Shown piece by piece: positions 11,257-20,484 of a stretch of 64,000 nucleotides of DNA. The translations under genes were made by a program, and so were the position numbers. Within the stretch, counting starts at the first letter, position 1. Every line of letters begins with the position of its first letter. The stretch covers positions 1 to 64,000 of the forward strand of contig JAKAJO010000070.1 in assembly GCA_021813745.1 (NCBI GenBank). The letters run 5' to 3'. Origin of the DNA: Acidobacteriota bacterium (GTDB taxonomy: Bacteria > Acidobacteriota > Terriglobia > Terriglobales > Acidobacteriaceae). The notes under the pieces were generated by a model, which was not told where the DNA came from, did not search any database, and saw nothing but the letters and a program-made list of their open reading frames with translations.

Positions 11257-12195
11257 ATGATGAAGTGCCCTCCAACCCGCCGGCCAGCCAAGCCTTCTGA
11301 GGAAGGTTATCTGCTGGTTGCGGTGATCTTCATGCTGGCCATCCTCATCATTTCTTTATCCGTGGCCATGCCCCGCATTCGCGACGATATCCAGCGCGAC
11401 CGGGACATGGAAACCATGCGTCGCGGCAAGCAATACATGCGCGCCATCCAGCTTTACTACAGGAAGTTTGGCGCCTATCCCCCCAACCTGGATGCCCTTG
11501 TGAAGACGGGAGGCATTCGCTTTCTTCGCAAGAAGTACATCGACCCTTCAACCGGCAAGGACGACTGGAAGCCAATCCAGTTCGGACAAAATAAGACGCC
11601 GACCGTCATAGGCTTCTTCGGTCAGCCTATGGCTGGTTCCACACTGGCGGGAATTGGCCCCAGCGGCGGCGCTGGCATGGCAGGCGCTTCTCCCATGGGT
11701 GGCGCCTTTGGCTCCTCGCCGGGTGGCAGTTCCATCTTCGGCTCCTCGAGTTCATCGCCCACCACAAGCACAGGCCCGGCTGCGCCCTCCAGCCCTACAA
11801 CGGCCACAAGCCCCACGGAATCTACGACATCTACCCCAGGGACGCCGGGCAGCAGCGACGCTGGCAGCAGTTCAAGTTCAGGAACAGGCTTGACCGGCCA
11901 GACGTTTGGCGGAGCGGGCATCATCGGTTTCTCACCCGCCAGCCCGAAAAAATCAATTCTTATCTTCAAGAAGAAAAACCACTACAACGAGTGGGAGTTC
12001 ACCTATGACCCGGCAATGGAACAGATGTCCGGCGGCGCGGGCTCCGGTCCCGGCATTGGACAGCCCGCAAGCAACCTGCCCGGGGCGGCGGGCTCTATCG
12101 GCGGGTCCTCGTTTGGCTCCGGCACAACCTTCGGTCCCACGACAGGCACCGGCCCAACCACTCCGACAAGCCCCGTGAGCCCGGCACCGCAATAA
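11257..12195 (+). CDS. GspG-like pseudopilin with long Ser/Thr/Gly/Pro-rich low-complexity regions (start re-called)
   Basis: Prepilin-like GYLLVAVIFMLAILIISLSVAMP; RGKQYMRAIQLYYRKFGAYPPNLDALVK; low-complexity C-terminal half. Confidence 0.8.
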   Translation: MMKCPPTRRPAKPSEEGYLLVAVIFMLAILIISLSVAMPRIRDDIQRDRDMETMRRGKQYMRAIQLYYRKFGAYPPNLDALVKTGGIRFLRKKYIDPSTGKDDWKPIQFGQNKTPTVIGFFGQPMAGSTLAGIGPSGGAGMAGASPMGGAFGSSPGGSSIFGSSSSSPTTSTGPAAPSSPTTATSPTESTTSTPGTPGSSDAGSSSSSGTGLTGQTFGGAGIIGFSPASPKKSILIFKKKNHYNEWEFTYDPAMEQMSGGAGSGPGIGQPASNLPGAAGSIGGSSFGSGTTFGPTTGTGPTTPTSPVSPAPQ

Positions 12196-12230
12196 TCGGT
12201 CGCATCGCGGCGGCGGCTGTGCTCAAGCAA

Positions 12231-12264
12231 AAGGCCTGTCTCCTCGCTGGGAGACAGGCCTTAG
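12231..12264. terminator. Hairpin terminator after pseudopilin operon
   Basis: AAGGCCTGTCTC-CTCGCTGG-GAGACAGGCCTT perfect stem; weak U-tract. Confidence 0.6.
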
Positions 12265-12307
12265 CACGAGTGAACCGGGCAGAATATGCGTTGCCGCGGA
12301 TGCGCTC

Positions 12308-12676
12308 TTACACGCTGAACGAAGAGCCACAGCCGCAGGTCGACTTCACCTGCGGGTTATCAAACTTGAAGCCTGCTGCTTCCAGCGTCTCAACGTAGTC
12401 CACGGTGCATCCGTTCAAATACATCAAGGACGTAGCGTCCACAAATACCTTAAGGTCATCGAAGCTAAAGACCTTGTCCATCATGCCGCTTTGGTTCTCA
12501 AAGGACATGGAGTACTGGAAACCTGAGCAGCCTCCGCCAACTACGCCTATGCGCAGTCCAGCGGGAAGCGGATCCTGGGTAGCCATGATTTCGCGCACCT
12601 TGGCGATGGCCTGCGGGGTGAGTGTGAGAGGCGCCTTCTTGGCTTCCTGAGTGGGCGTAACGGTTGCAGTGGACAT
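12308..12676 (-). CDS. A-type iron-sulfur cluster assembly protein (IscA/ErpA family)
   Basis: GGGCSGFQYSMSFE and C-terminal STCGCGSSF cysteines. Confidence 0.94.
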   Translation of the reverse strand: MSTATVTPTQEAKKAPLTLTPQAIAKVREIMATQDPLPAGLRIGVVGGGCSGFQYSMSFENQSGMMDKVFSFDDLKVFVDATSLMYLNGCTVDYVETLEAAGFKFDNPQVKSTCGCGSSFSV

Positions 12677-13021
12677 GGTTTCTCCCGTTTCTTGAAATCC
12701 TTGCGCTACTGTTCACTCTAGCGCTCGGCGCCGGGCGATTCAAGAGGTACCAGCGCTTACATTTCTTTGGATGCCACCAAAGACGAAAGGTCGCACAGCC
12801 TGTTTCCCGGCGCGTAACACCTGTGGATTGCGCAAACTCATCCGATTGTAAGCGGATAACAAACGCCAATCCCCCGGCAAAAAATAACTGTGATTTTTGT
12901 CACCACAAGAGTAGCTTCTGCGGTCTATCATGTTCAGCCAAACGGCCCCTCTACCCACGAGACCGCGGCATTTCAAAACGGCCCGCAGGTATCTGGGACC
13001 CGGAAGCTTAGGAGGTGGAGT

Positions 13022-13294
13022 ATGACGATGGTTCCTGTCATGTGGGCAGTTTGGGGAGTCCTGGCTGTAATCACCGCTGCCCTGTTTGTGTACCGTTCAA
13101 GCCTCACCAAGGATGAAGAAGACCAGATCTTCCTTGACGATTCCTTTGACCACGAGAGAAGCACGCAGGCCGCAATCGTAACCAAGGTCAACAAGGTACA
13201 GCCTTATGTGCGGATTGCCCTCTGGCTGCTGATTCTGGCAACCATCTTTGTCATCGGCTATTACATTCTGGACTTCATGAACCAGTTCAAATAG
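13022..13294 (+). CDS. Small two-TM hypothetical protein
   Basis: MTMVPVMWAVWGVLAVITAALFVYRSSL... two TM segments; AGGAGG upstream of ATG. Confidence 0.65.
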   Translation: MTMVPVMWAVWGVLAVITAALFVYRSSLTKDEEDQIFLDDSFDHERSTQAAIVTKVNKVQPYVRIALWLLILATIFVIGYYILDFMNQFK

Positions 13295-13376
13295 CCCCTG
13301 AACGAAGCACCGTAGCCTCAATGGCCGCGCGGCAACCGCTTGGTTGCCGCCGCTCTTCCATTGCTTCCGCCGCCCG

Positions 13377-14600
13377 CTACTCCACTTCCTGGCGGGCGCG
13401 GTAGCCATCACGCGCAATGATTTCATACTTCAACGGCTTATGCTTCTCATCCTGCATGCGCAGGGGGTGCCCCTCGTCGTCCACAAGTTCCACGCGCAAC
13501 TTGCGATATGTGCCATCCTGCTTGGTGTCAGTCGGCCGGTACACCAGCTGATACTTGGACCGGATCGCCTGGTTGATAGCCGAGAAAATATCCGGCATCT
13601 CGCCCACGAAGCGCGGCTCAAACCACATACCTCCGGTCAGCTTCGCAAAGGTCTTCATCTGGTTGTCGGCCTGCAAGTAATCCAGATCCCGCAGCTGCTG
13701 GTTGAAACCCGGGCCGCCCTCGGTCATCGCGCGCAGAGCGCCCCCGGTGGAAACGGCGTAGATCGTGATATCGGGCGTGTTCTTGACCTTTTGCAGAATC
13801 TTGTCGAGCGTAATCCGCGAAAAGGTATCGCGGCCCGACGCAATCAGAATGATGTATTTGCGACCGGGAATACGGCTTAGCCGATCTTCGGACTCATTCA
13901 GCGCGTCAAAAAGATTGCGTTCGCTGAAGCCCGGAATCATGAGCGAGTTAAGCGCGTTGTAAAGCTGGCTCTTATCCTGCGTAAAATCAGTCACGATGCG
14001 CGTCCGCATGTCAAACGTCATCAGCGCTACATAATCCTGCGGCCGCAGTTGCTGGGCAAAGGCCCAGGCGGCATTCTGCATGTCATAGATGAAGTAGTAG
14101 CTGGTTGAGGCAAACTCGCACAGCAGCAACGCCGTAATCGGAGCCTCCACGCGCTTGAAGCCGATAACCTTCTGCTCCGTGCCATTCTCATACACACGAA
14201 AATTCGAGGGCTTCAGATTCGGCACAAACTGTCCTGTCTTCTCCAGAAGCACGCCTACGTCCAGCGTCACTTCCGGCACATCCACGCGTAGCGAATAGTT
14301 GCTCAGCTCCGGGGGATTCTTGACCACAGGGGCGGCAGGCGCCGGCGGCGGGGCCTCCTCTGACTTGTCCTTCTTCTTCGGTAACGCAATGGCTCCTGTG
14401 TCACCTGAAGGCCCGCCGGCGGCCGGTGCCGTCTGGTCTGGGGTCTGCTGGTCCGGCTGCTGCGATGGCTGCGGGGAGGGCTGCTGCGGCTGGGTCTGTG
14501 CCTGGCTTAGCGGCGCACCCACCAACACCGCAAGGATAACCAATGCCAGTGAAAACGTTCTGCGGCAATGGTAGAGATGGAGCAAGCGCATCGTGGACAT
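13377..14600 (-). CDS. VWFA-related domain secreted protein
   Basis: Signal peptide, PVVKNPPELSNYSLRVDVPEVTLDVGVLLEKTGQFVPNLKPSNFRVYENGTEQ (Acidobacteria VWFA-related pattern), Pro/Gln-rich linker. Confidence 0.85.
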   Translation of the reverse strand: MSTMRLLHLYHCRRTFSLALVILAVLVGAPLSQAQTQPQQPSPQPSQQPDQQTPDQTAPAAGGPSGDTGAIALPKKKDKSEEAPPPAPAAPVVKNPPELSNYSLRVDVPEVTLDVGVLLEKTGQFVPNLKPSNFRVYENGTEQKVIGFKRVEAPITALLLCEFASTSYYFIYDMQNAAWAFAQQLRPQDYVALMTFDMRTRIVTDFTQDKSQLYNALNSLMIPGFSERNLFDALNESEDRLSRIPGRKYIILIASGRDTFSRITLDKILQKVKNTPDITIYAVSTGGALRAMTEGGPGFNQQLRDLDYLQADNQMKTFAKLTGGMWFEPRFVGEMPDIFSAINQAIRSKYQLVYRPTDTKQDGTYRKLRVELVDDEGHPLRMQDEKHKPLKYEIIARDGYRARQEVE

Positions 14601-14716
14601 GACAACCTCTTTGCTCAAACCAGCATACGGGATAACCCTGCGCGAACGGCAACCGGCGGGGCACAGCCGTCGCGGCCAGCCTCTGACAATCGGAGGCGGC
14701 CAGGCAAGCGCGACAG

Positions 14717-14752
14717 CCGGGCGGCATGCTCTCGGAGCGGGCATGCCGCCGG
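14717..14752. other. Strong inverted repeat in divergent intergenic region
   Basis: GGCGGCATGC-(11 nt)-GCATGCCGCC perfect 10-bp stem, extendable with a 1-nt bulge. Confidence 0.6.
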
Positions 14753-14768
14753 TTGTACTCTTATAGAC

Positions 14769-16598
14769 GTGAGTGTGCCCTCAAAGGAATCCTTGCTCCG
14801 CAAAACCGTATCGGCATTGGCGCTGACCTTTTTCGCAATGGCAAAACTTTCGGCCCAGACGGCCCCGGCGCCTGCCGTGCCACCGCCATCCAATGGCGGA
14901 TTCTTTCCTCTCAGCCAGGTGCACGCGGGCCTTACCGGCACGGCGTGGACTGTGTTTCGCGGCACAAAGCCCGAACCGATGCAGGTGGAAATCCTAGGAG
15001 TATTGCGCGGTGCGCGCGGTCCAGGCCATGACATGATTCTTGCCCAGTTGCATGGCGCCAAACCGGAATATACGGGTGTGGTGGCGGGCATGAGCGGCAG
15101 CCCCGTTTACATTGGCAACCAGCTTCTCGGATCGCTCTCTTACCGCATCGGCCAATTCAGCAAGGATCCGATCGCCGGCATTACGCCCATAGGGCAGATG
15201 CTGGAGGTGCGTGACATGCCGGTCGAAGCACAGCACGGCCCTGACAAGGCCGCTTTGGTGCATGAGGGCACTCCGGACGGCGGCATGACCTTTCAGGCCA
15301 TGGAGACGCCACTCGTGATGAGCGGTTTTCGTCCGGAGGCAATTCAGCTGTGGCAAAAGGAAGTGGCCGGCACCGGCCTGGAAATGATCGCAGCCGGCGG
15401 AAGCGGTACGTCTTTGCCGCAACCAGACGCAATGCCGAAGGCTATTGCCAGCGTGGAGCCCGGATCGGCCGTAAGCGCCCAACTGGTCCGCGGCGATGTG
15501 GAGATTGCCGCCACATGCACCGTCACGTATGTCGACCCCAAACAACTGCTGGCGTGCGGACATCCGATTTTGCAGGCAGGCCCGGTCTCGCTGCCCATGA
15601 CCACGACAGACGTGGTGGCAACACTGGCCTCGCCGTTGAATGCCTTCAAGATTGTCAACACCGGTCAGGTTATCGGCGCATTCACGCAGGACCGCGATGC
15701 AGCCATCCGCGGCGTACTGGGAGCGAAGGCGCACATGATTCCCGTGCACATTGAGGTGCGAGGCGCGGGCCCGGAGCGTAAGTTGAACATCGAAATGTTA
15801 GACCTGCCCTCGCTCACACCGCAGGCGCTGATGGTGATTGTCTATAATTCTCTGCTGCAAACCAACGAGAGCACGGCAAAGAACAGCTATCACGTCACCG
15901 GGAACATCGAGATTGCGGGCTACCCGCCTGCCCCGCTCAACCTGTGGGCCCCCAGCGGAGACAATGTTCCTGCACCGCTGACAGCGGCGATGCTCACCGG
16001 CCAGCAGTTCCTGAAGCTCTACGCAAACGGAACCCGACAGGGCGAGGTGCGCTCCATTGACCTGCAGATTGAAACCGTGCCGCGCAATGTGCAAGTGGAT
16101 CTTGATACGGCACGCATTGTCTCCGGCAACCTTGTGCATGCCGGGGACACGGTTATCGTGGAGGCGACGCTGCATCCCTGGCAACAGCCAGCCCACAATG
16201 TCCGTATCCCAGTCACGCTGCCGGCGAACTCGGGAGAAGGCAATCTGCGACTGCTGGTTTCAGATGCGGCAACGCTGGACCGCACATTGAATCAGCCCCG
16301 CTTCACCAGCCATGACGACGACATGGATTCCGAACTGGCGCAGGCACGTCGCGCGCACGCCGCAGACCGCGTCTATGTAAGCCTGCTGGAACCCAACGCC
16401 CAGGTGCAGATGGAGGGACAGACACTCTCGAACCTTCCTCTCTCCATGGCCAATGCCGTGGAACCACTGCGCCGGGCACAGGATGTGATGCTGAATGGCG
16501 AATCGGCTGTTTTGGCCGCTGACGTCCCCGCAGGCGGAGTCCTGTCCGGCTTCCAGATCCTCACGTTACACATCGAAGGAGGGGGCGGTTTACACTGA
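14769..16598 (+). CDS. SpoIVB-type S55 peptidase-domain secreted protein
   Basis: S55 motif GMSGSPVYIGNQLLGSLSYRIGQFSKDPIAGITPIGQML; signal peptide follows GTG 14769. Confidence 0.88.
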   Translation: MSVPSKESLLRKTVSALALTFFAMAKLSAQTAPAPAVPPPSNGGFFPLSQVHAGLTGTAWTVFRGTKPEPMQVEILGVLRGARGPGHDMILAQLHGAKPEYTGVVAGMSGSPVYIGNQLLGSLSYRIGQFSKDPIAGITPIGQMLEVRDMPVEAQHGPDKAALVHEGTPDGGMTFQAMETPLVMSGFRPEAIQLWQKEVAGTGLEMIAAGGSGTSLPQPDAMPKAIASVEPGSAVSAQLVRGDVEIAATCTVTYVDPKQLLACGHPILQAGPVSLPMTTTDVVATLASPLNAFKIVNTGQVIGAFTQDRDAAIRGVLGAKAHMIPVHIEVRGAGPERKLNIEMLDLPSLTPQALMVIVYNSLLQTNESTAKNSYHVTGNIEIAGYPPAPLNLWAPSGDNVPAPLTAAMLTGQQFLKLYANGTRQGEVRSIDLQIETVPRNVQVDLDTARIVSGNLVHAGDTVIVEATLHPWQQPAHNVRIPVTLPANSGEGNLRLLVSDAATLDRTLNQPRFTSHDDDMDSELAQARRAHAADRVYVSLLEPNAQVQMEGQTLSNLPLSMANAVEPLRRAQDVMLNGESAVLAADVPAGGVLSGFQILTLHIEGGGGLH

Positions 16599-16605
16599 TT
16601 CATGC

Positions 16606-16629
16606 GGTGGGTAACCTCCACCATTTTTT
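16606..16629 (+). terminator. Rho-independent terminator
   Basis: GGTGG-GTAACCT-CCACC followed by ATTTTTT. Confidence 0.5.
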
Positions 16630-16692
16630 GGGCTGACTGCATCGCATTCATGCAGCCCGTTTTTAGCCCCCAGCGAGGACTGCGGAACGACC

Positions 16693-17700
16693 ATGAGTCT
16701 TATTCAAGGACTTGCAGCTCACGCAGCGGGAGCCGAACTTTTGCCTTTTCGCTACGACCCCGGAACCCTGGGTCTGCACGAAGTCGAAATCGGTATTTCT
16801 CACTGCGGCATCTGCCATAGCGACATTCATCTGATCTCCAATGATTGGGGCATCAGCCAATATCCCTTCATTCCCGGACACGAAATCATCGGCACAGTAA
16901 CGGCGACGGGGTCAGAGGTGACCTCGCTCAAGGTGGGCCAGCGTGTTGGCCTCGGCTGGCAGTCAAATTCCTGCGGGCAGTGCGATTGGTGCACCCAGGG
17001 CAAGGAGAATCTCTGCCCTGCGTCCGAGGCGACCTGCGTACATCGCCACGGTGGATACGCAGACCGCGTCCGCGCCAATGCGCGCTTCGTGATTCCCATT
17101 CCCAATGCGCTGCCCAGCGAACAAGCCGCTCCCCTGCTCTGCGGTGGCATCACGGTCTATAACCCCTTGCGCACGCATGGCATCAACCCCTCGTCTCGTG
17201 TGGGTGTGGTGGGCATCGGCGGACTGGGTCACATCGCCATCCAGTTTGCCCGCATCTTCGGTGCGGAAGTGACCGCGTTTTCCACCTCGGCCGCCAAGGA
17301 AGAGGAGGCGCGGAAACTTGGCGCGCATCACTTTGTGAACACCCGCGAGACCAAGGCCATGCGCGAAACGGCCGGCACGCTGGACTTCATCTTGTCCACA
17401 ATCAACGCTGACCAGGAATGGGGCAGCTACATCCAGGCTTTGCGGCCTACCGGCACGCTTTGCTTTGTGGGAGTGCCGCCCTCACCCGTTGCCATTCACG
17501 CCTTTCCGCTCATCTCTGGCCTGCGGTCCGTGACCGGCAACCCTACGGGCAGCCCACACCGTCTACGCGAGATGCTCGATGTGGCGGCACGGCACGGCGT
17601 CAAGGCGTGGACCGAGGCCTTCCCGATGGCTCAGGCCAATGAGGCCATCGATAAGGTGAAGAAGAACAAAGTGCATTATCGGGCTGTGCTGGTCCGCTAG
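16693..17700 (+). CDS. Zinc-dependent alcohol dehydrogenase (CAD/YahK-like)
   Basis: GHEIIGTV, CGQCDWCTQGKENLC structural Zn site, GIGGLGHIAIQ Rossmann motif. Confidence 0.93.
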   Translation: MSLIQGLAAHAAGAELLPFRYDPGTLGLHEVEIGISHCGICHSDIHLISNDWGISQYPFIPGHEIIGTVTATGSEVTSLKVGQRVGLGWQSNSCGQCDWCTQGKENLCPASEATCVHRHGGYADRVRANARFVIPIPNALPSEQAAPLLCGGITVYNPLRTHGINPSSRVGVVGIGGLGHIAIQFARIFGAEVTAFSTSAAKEEEARKLGAHHFVNTRETKAMRETAGTLDFILSTINADQEWGSYIQALRPTGTLCFVGVPPSPVAIHAFPLISGLRSVTGNPTGSPHRLREMLDVAARHGVKAWTEAFPMAQANEAIDKVKKNKVHYRAVLVR

Positions 17701-17750
17701 CGTACCCAGGCGCGCCGCCGGGTGCGCCTGCACTTCCGCAGGACGTCGCG

Positions 17751-18131
17751 ATGACAGGCGTGCGTATCGACAAATGGCTGTGGGCGGCCCGCTTCTTCAA
17801 GACGCGGGCACTCGCGTCCAAAGCCTGCGATCTGGGCCGTATTCTTTCCAACGGCACTGAAGCCAAGCCTGCGCGCGAAGTGCGCGTAGGTGACATGCTG
17901 CGCGTCCGCAACGAAGGCGGCGAATTTGACATCGAAGTCCTGCAATTGAGCGATATGCGCGGCCCTGCGGCGGTGGCGCAGGCACTCTACCGCGAAACCG
18001 ACGCCAGCAAGGAGGCACGCCTGCGGCTGGCCGAGGAGCGCAAGGCCATGCAGCAGTACGTTCCCCTGCCCGCGCGTCGCCCCTCCAAGCGCGACCGTCG
18101 CCGCATCATCCGGTTCCGTGGCGATGCCTGA
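17751..18131 (+). CDS. RNA-binding S4-domain protein (Hsp15-like)
   Basis: MTGVRIDKWLWAARFFKTRALASKAC S4 signature; basic C-terminus. Confidence 0.9.
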   Translation: MTGVRIDKWLWAARFFKTRALASKACDLGRILSNGTEAKPAREVRVGDMLRVRNEGGEFDIEVLQLSDMRGPAAVAQALYRETDASKEARLRLAEERKAMQQYVPLPARRPSKRDRRRIIRFRGDA

Positions 18132-18188
18132 AGCCTTCCAGAACGCATCGCGCCCTGTAGCCGACTCTAGTAGACTCAACGGCAGCAT

Positions 18189-20480
18189 ATGTTTTTCTCA
18201 TCTTGCACGCATTGCCGGTTCTCCTTCGCCTTCGCAACTGCCACGATTGCAGCAGCGCTCTTGGCTGGCGCCGTTCAGCCGCTAGCGGCCCAGAATACAC
18301 ACCTGTGGACCCAGTCACGCTTTGAGGAGTTCGAAAAGGGCACACCCGACGGCGTGGCAATCGGCAACGACGGCCATCTGCGCCAAGGGCCCGCCCTGCG
18401 CGAGGTGCTCACCACACCCTCGACCTTTGTGTGGTCTGTGGCCGTGGACAAAAGCGGTACAGCCTACCTCGGCACCGGGTCGCCCGCAACCATCCTGCGC
18501 GTGGACAAGAGCGGCAAATCCTTCACGCTCTTTGATACCCACAATCTGAGCGTGCAGGTTGTACGCCTGGGCCCGGACGGCGCGCTTTATGCCGCCACCA
18601 TGCCCGACGGCAAAGTGTACAAACTCAATCCAGCCTCGACCACAAAGCAAGAAGAAGCCAACGCAACGGTTGTCTTTGACGCTTCCAAACTCAAAGAGCA
18701 GGACACGAAACCCGGAGAGGCCAAGCCCCCTGCTGGAAAAAGTGATTCCAAGACGCACTACATCTGGGACATGACCTTTGACACGCAGGGCCGGCTCTAC
18801 ATCGCCACCGGCGGGCCAGGTGCAGTCTTTCGGGTGGATGTCACCCAACCCGGCGCCGAACCGGAGCAGTTCTTCAAGAGCGATGAGTCACATCTCCGCT
18901 CGCTGGCATGGGATGGCAGTGGCAACCTGATTGCCGGATCGGATGGCAGTGGGCTCGTATACCGCATCAGCCCGCAGAGAAAAGGCTACGTGCTCTTTGA
19001 TGCTCCGCGGCGCGAAATAACTTCCATCGCTGTTGCGCCGGACGGAACCATCTACGCCGCGAGCGTGGGCGACAAGAGCCGTAATCCGCTGCCGCCGCTG
19101 CCCGTTCAGGGCGTGGGGACGGTGACATTCACCGTGGTGCAGCCGGGCTCATTGCAGGCCGCGAATGCGAGCGCTTCTGTGCCTGAGGGATCAGAAATCT
19201 ACGCCTTAAAGGAAGGTCAGGCGCCGCGCAAACTCTGGTCTGGCAAGGAAGAAATTGTCTACGCGCTGGCGGCACGGCCCGACGGGCTGCTGGCCATCAG
19301 CGGCAATCAAGGGCGCATCTTCAACATCCAGCCTGACGGCAGCTACTCTGACGTGGCGCATTTGAACGCACAGCAGGGGCTCGCCATGACCGCCGGCGAA
19401 GGCGGCGTCCTCATCGGTACAGGCAACACCGGCAAGCTTGTTCTGCTGGGCGCGGCAGAGAAGCATGAATTTGCCAGCGACGTGCTGGATGCCGGCGCGC
19501 TGGCGCGCTTCGGTCGAGTAGAGATACAACCCGGCTCAACCGGCTATTCGTTATGGACGCGCACCGGCAACGTGGAGCAGCCCGTACGCGGCTGGAGCGA
19601 CTGGGCTCCATTGAAAGACGGATCTGTTGCGTCACCCTCCGGGCGGTTCTTGCAGTGGAAGGCCGTGCTGCAGAATGGCGCCGACATGGGCAGCGTGGGA
19701 GTGAACTATCTTCCTGTGAATGCTGCTCCCGTGCTGGATGATCTTGTGGTCGTAACCGGAGCTCGCTTGAATCCGCAGGCACAGGTGGGTCAACAGCAAA
19801 TCGTCAATATCACCTTCCCTTCTGCCAGCCAGGGGCAATCCGTCTCCTTTGACGGCGCCTCCACCGCGCCCCTGGCAGCATTGAAAGACCGCGCGAGCGT
19901 GGCCGTGCGATGGGCGGCCCATGACGACAACGATGACGACCTGAACTATTCGGTGTATCTGCGCGGCGATGGCGAGCACGTATGGAGACTGCTGAAGCGC
20001 AACATCACAGACAAGGCTTATAGTTTTGACGCTACGCTGGTTCCAGACGGGGGCTACCAGGTCAAAGTGGTCGCCTCTGATGCGCCTTCCAACTCGCCCG
20101 GAACTGCGCTCACTGCGGAAAAAATCAGTGACCGATTCGTGGTGGACACCACATCGCCGGTCGTGTCCGCGCTGAAGGCCGAGGAAGCAGCTGCTGCCTG
20201 CAAACAGGCAAACTGCCCCAAGACTGTGCACGTAACCTTTGACGCCGAAGATGCCACCTCACCAATCGCCCACGCGGAGTACTCGCTGGACGCTGACAAG
20301 TGGCAATTTGTAGCACCCGTGGGCGAAATCTCAGACTCCCAGCACGAGCACTATGACTTCGCGCTTCCGGCTTCTGCCCTTGAAGGCAATGCCGGCGAGC
20401 ATTTGTTGACGGTGCGTGTCTACGACCGTTATGACAACGTGGGCATCGCCAAGACTGTCTTCGTGCAGGCGGCAAAGTAG
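18189..20480 (+). CDS. Secreted beta-propeller protein
   Basis: Signal peptide; repeated DGxxYxxT/GxIxR propeller blades; Ig-like C-terminal region. Confidence 0.75.
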   Translation: MFFSSCTHCRFSFAFATATIAAALLAGAVQPLAAQNTHLWTQSRFEEFEKGTPDGVAIGNDGHLRQGPALREVLTTPSTFVWSVAVDKSGTAYLGTGSPATILRVDKSGKSFTLFDTHNLSVQVVRLGPDGALYAATMPDGKVYKLNPASTTKQEEANATVVFDASKLKEQDTKPGEAKPPAGKSDSKTHYIWDMTFDTQGRLYIATGGPGAVFRVDVTQPGAEPEQFFKSDESHLRSLAWDGSGNLIAGSDGSGLVYRISPQRKGYVLFDAPRREITSIAVAPDGTIYAASVGDKSRNPLPPLPVQGVGTVTFTVVQPGSLQAANASASVPEGSEIYALKEGQAPRKLWSGKEEIVYALAARPDGLLAISGNQGRIFNIQPDGSYSDVAHLNAQQGLAMTAGEGGVLIGTGNTGKLVLLGAAEKHEFASDVLDAGALARFGRVEIQPGSTGYSLWTRTGNVEQPVRGWSDWAPLKDGSVASPSGRFLQWKAVLQNGADMGSVGVNYLPVNAAPVLDDLVVVTGARLNPQAQVGQQQIVNITFPSASQGQSVSFDGASTAPLAALKDRASVAVRWAAHDDNDDDLNYSVYLRGDGEHVWRLLKRNITDKAYSFDATLVPDGGYQVKVVASDAPSNSPGTALTAEKISDRFVVDTTSPVVSALKAEEAAAACKQANCPKTVHVTFDAEDATSPIAHAEYSLDADKWQFVAPVGEISDSQHEHYDFALPASALEGNAGEHLLTVRVYDRYDNVGIAKTVFVQAAK

Positions 20481-20484
20481 GACC

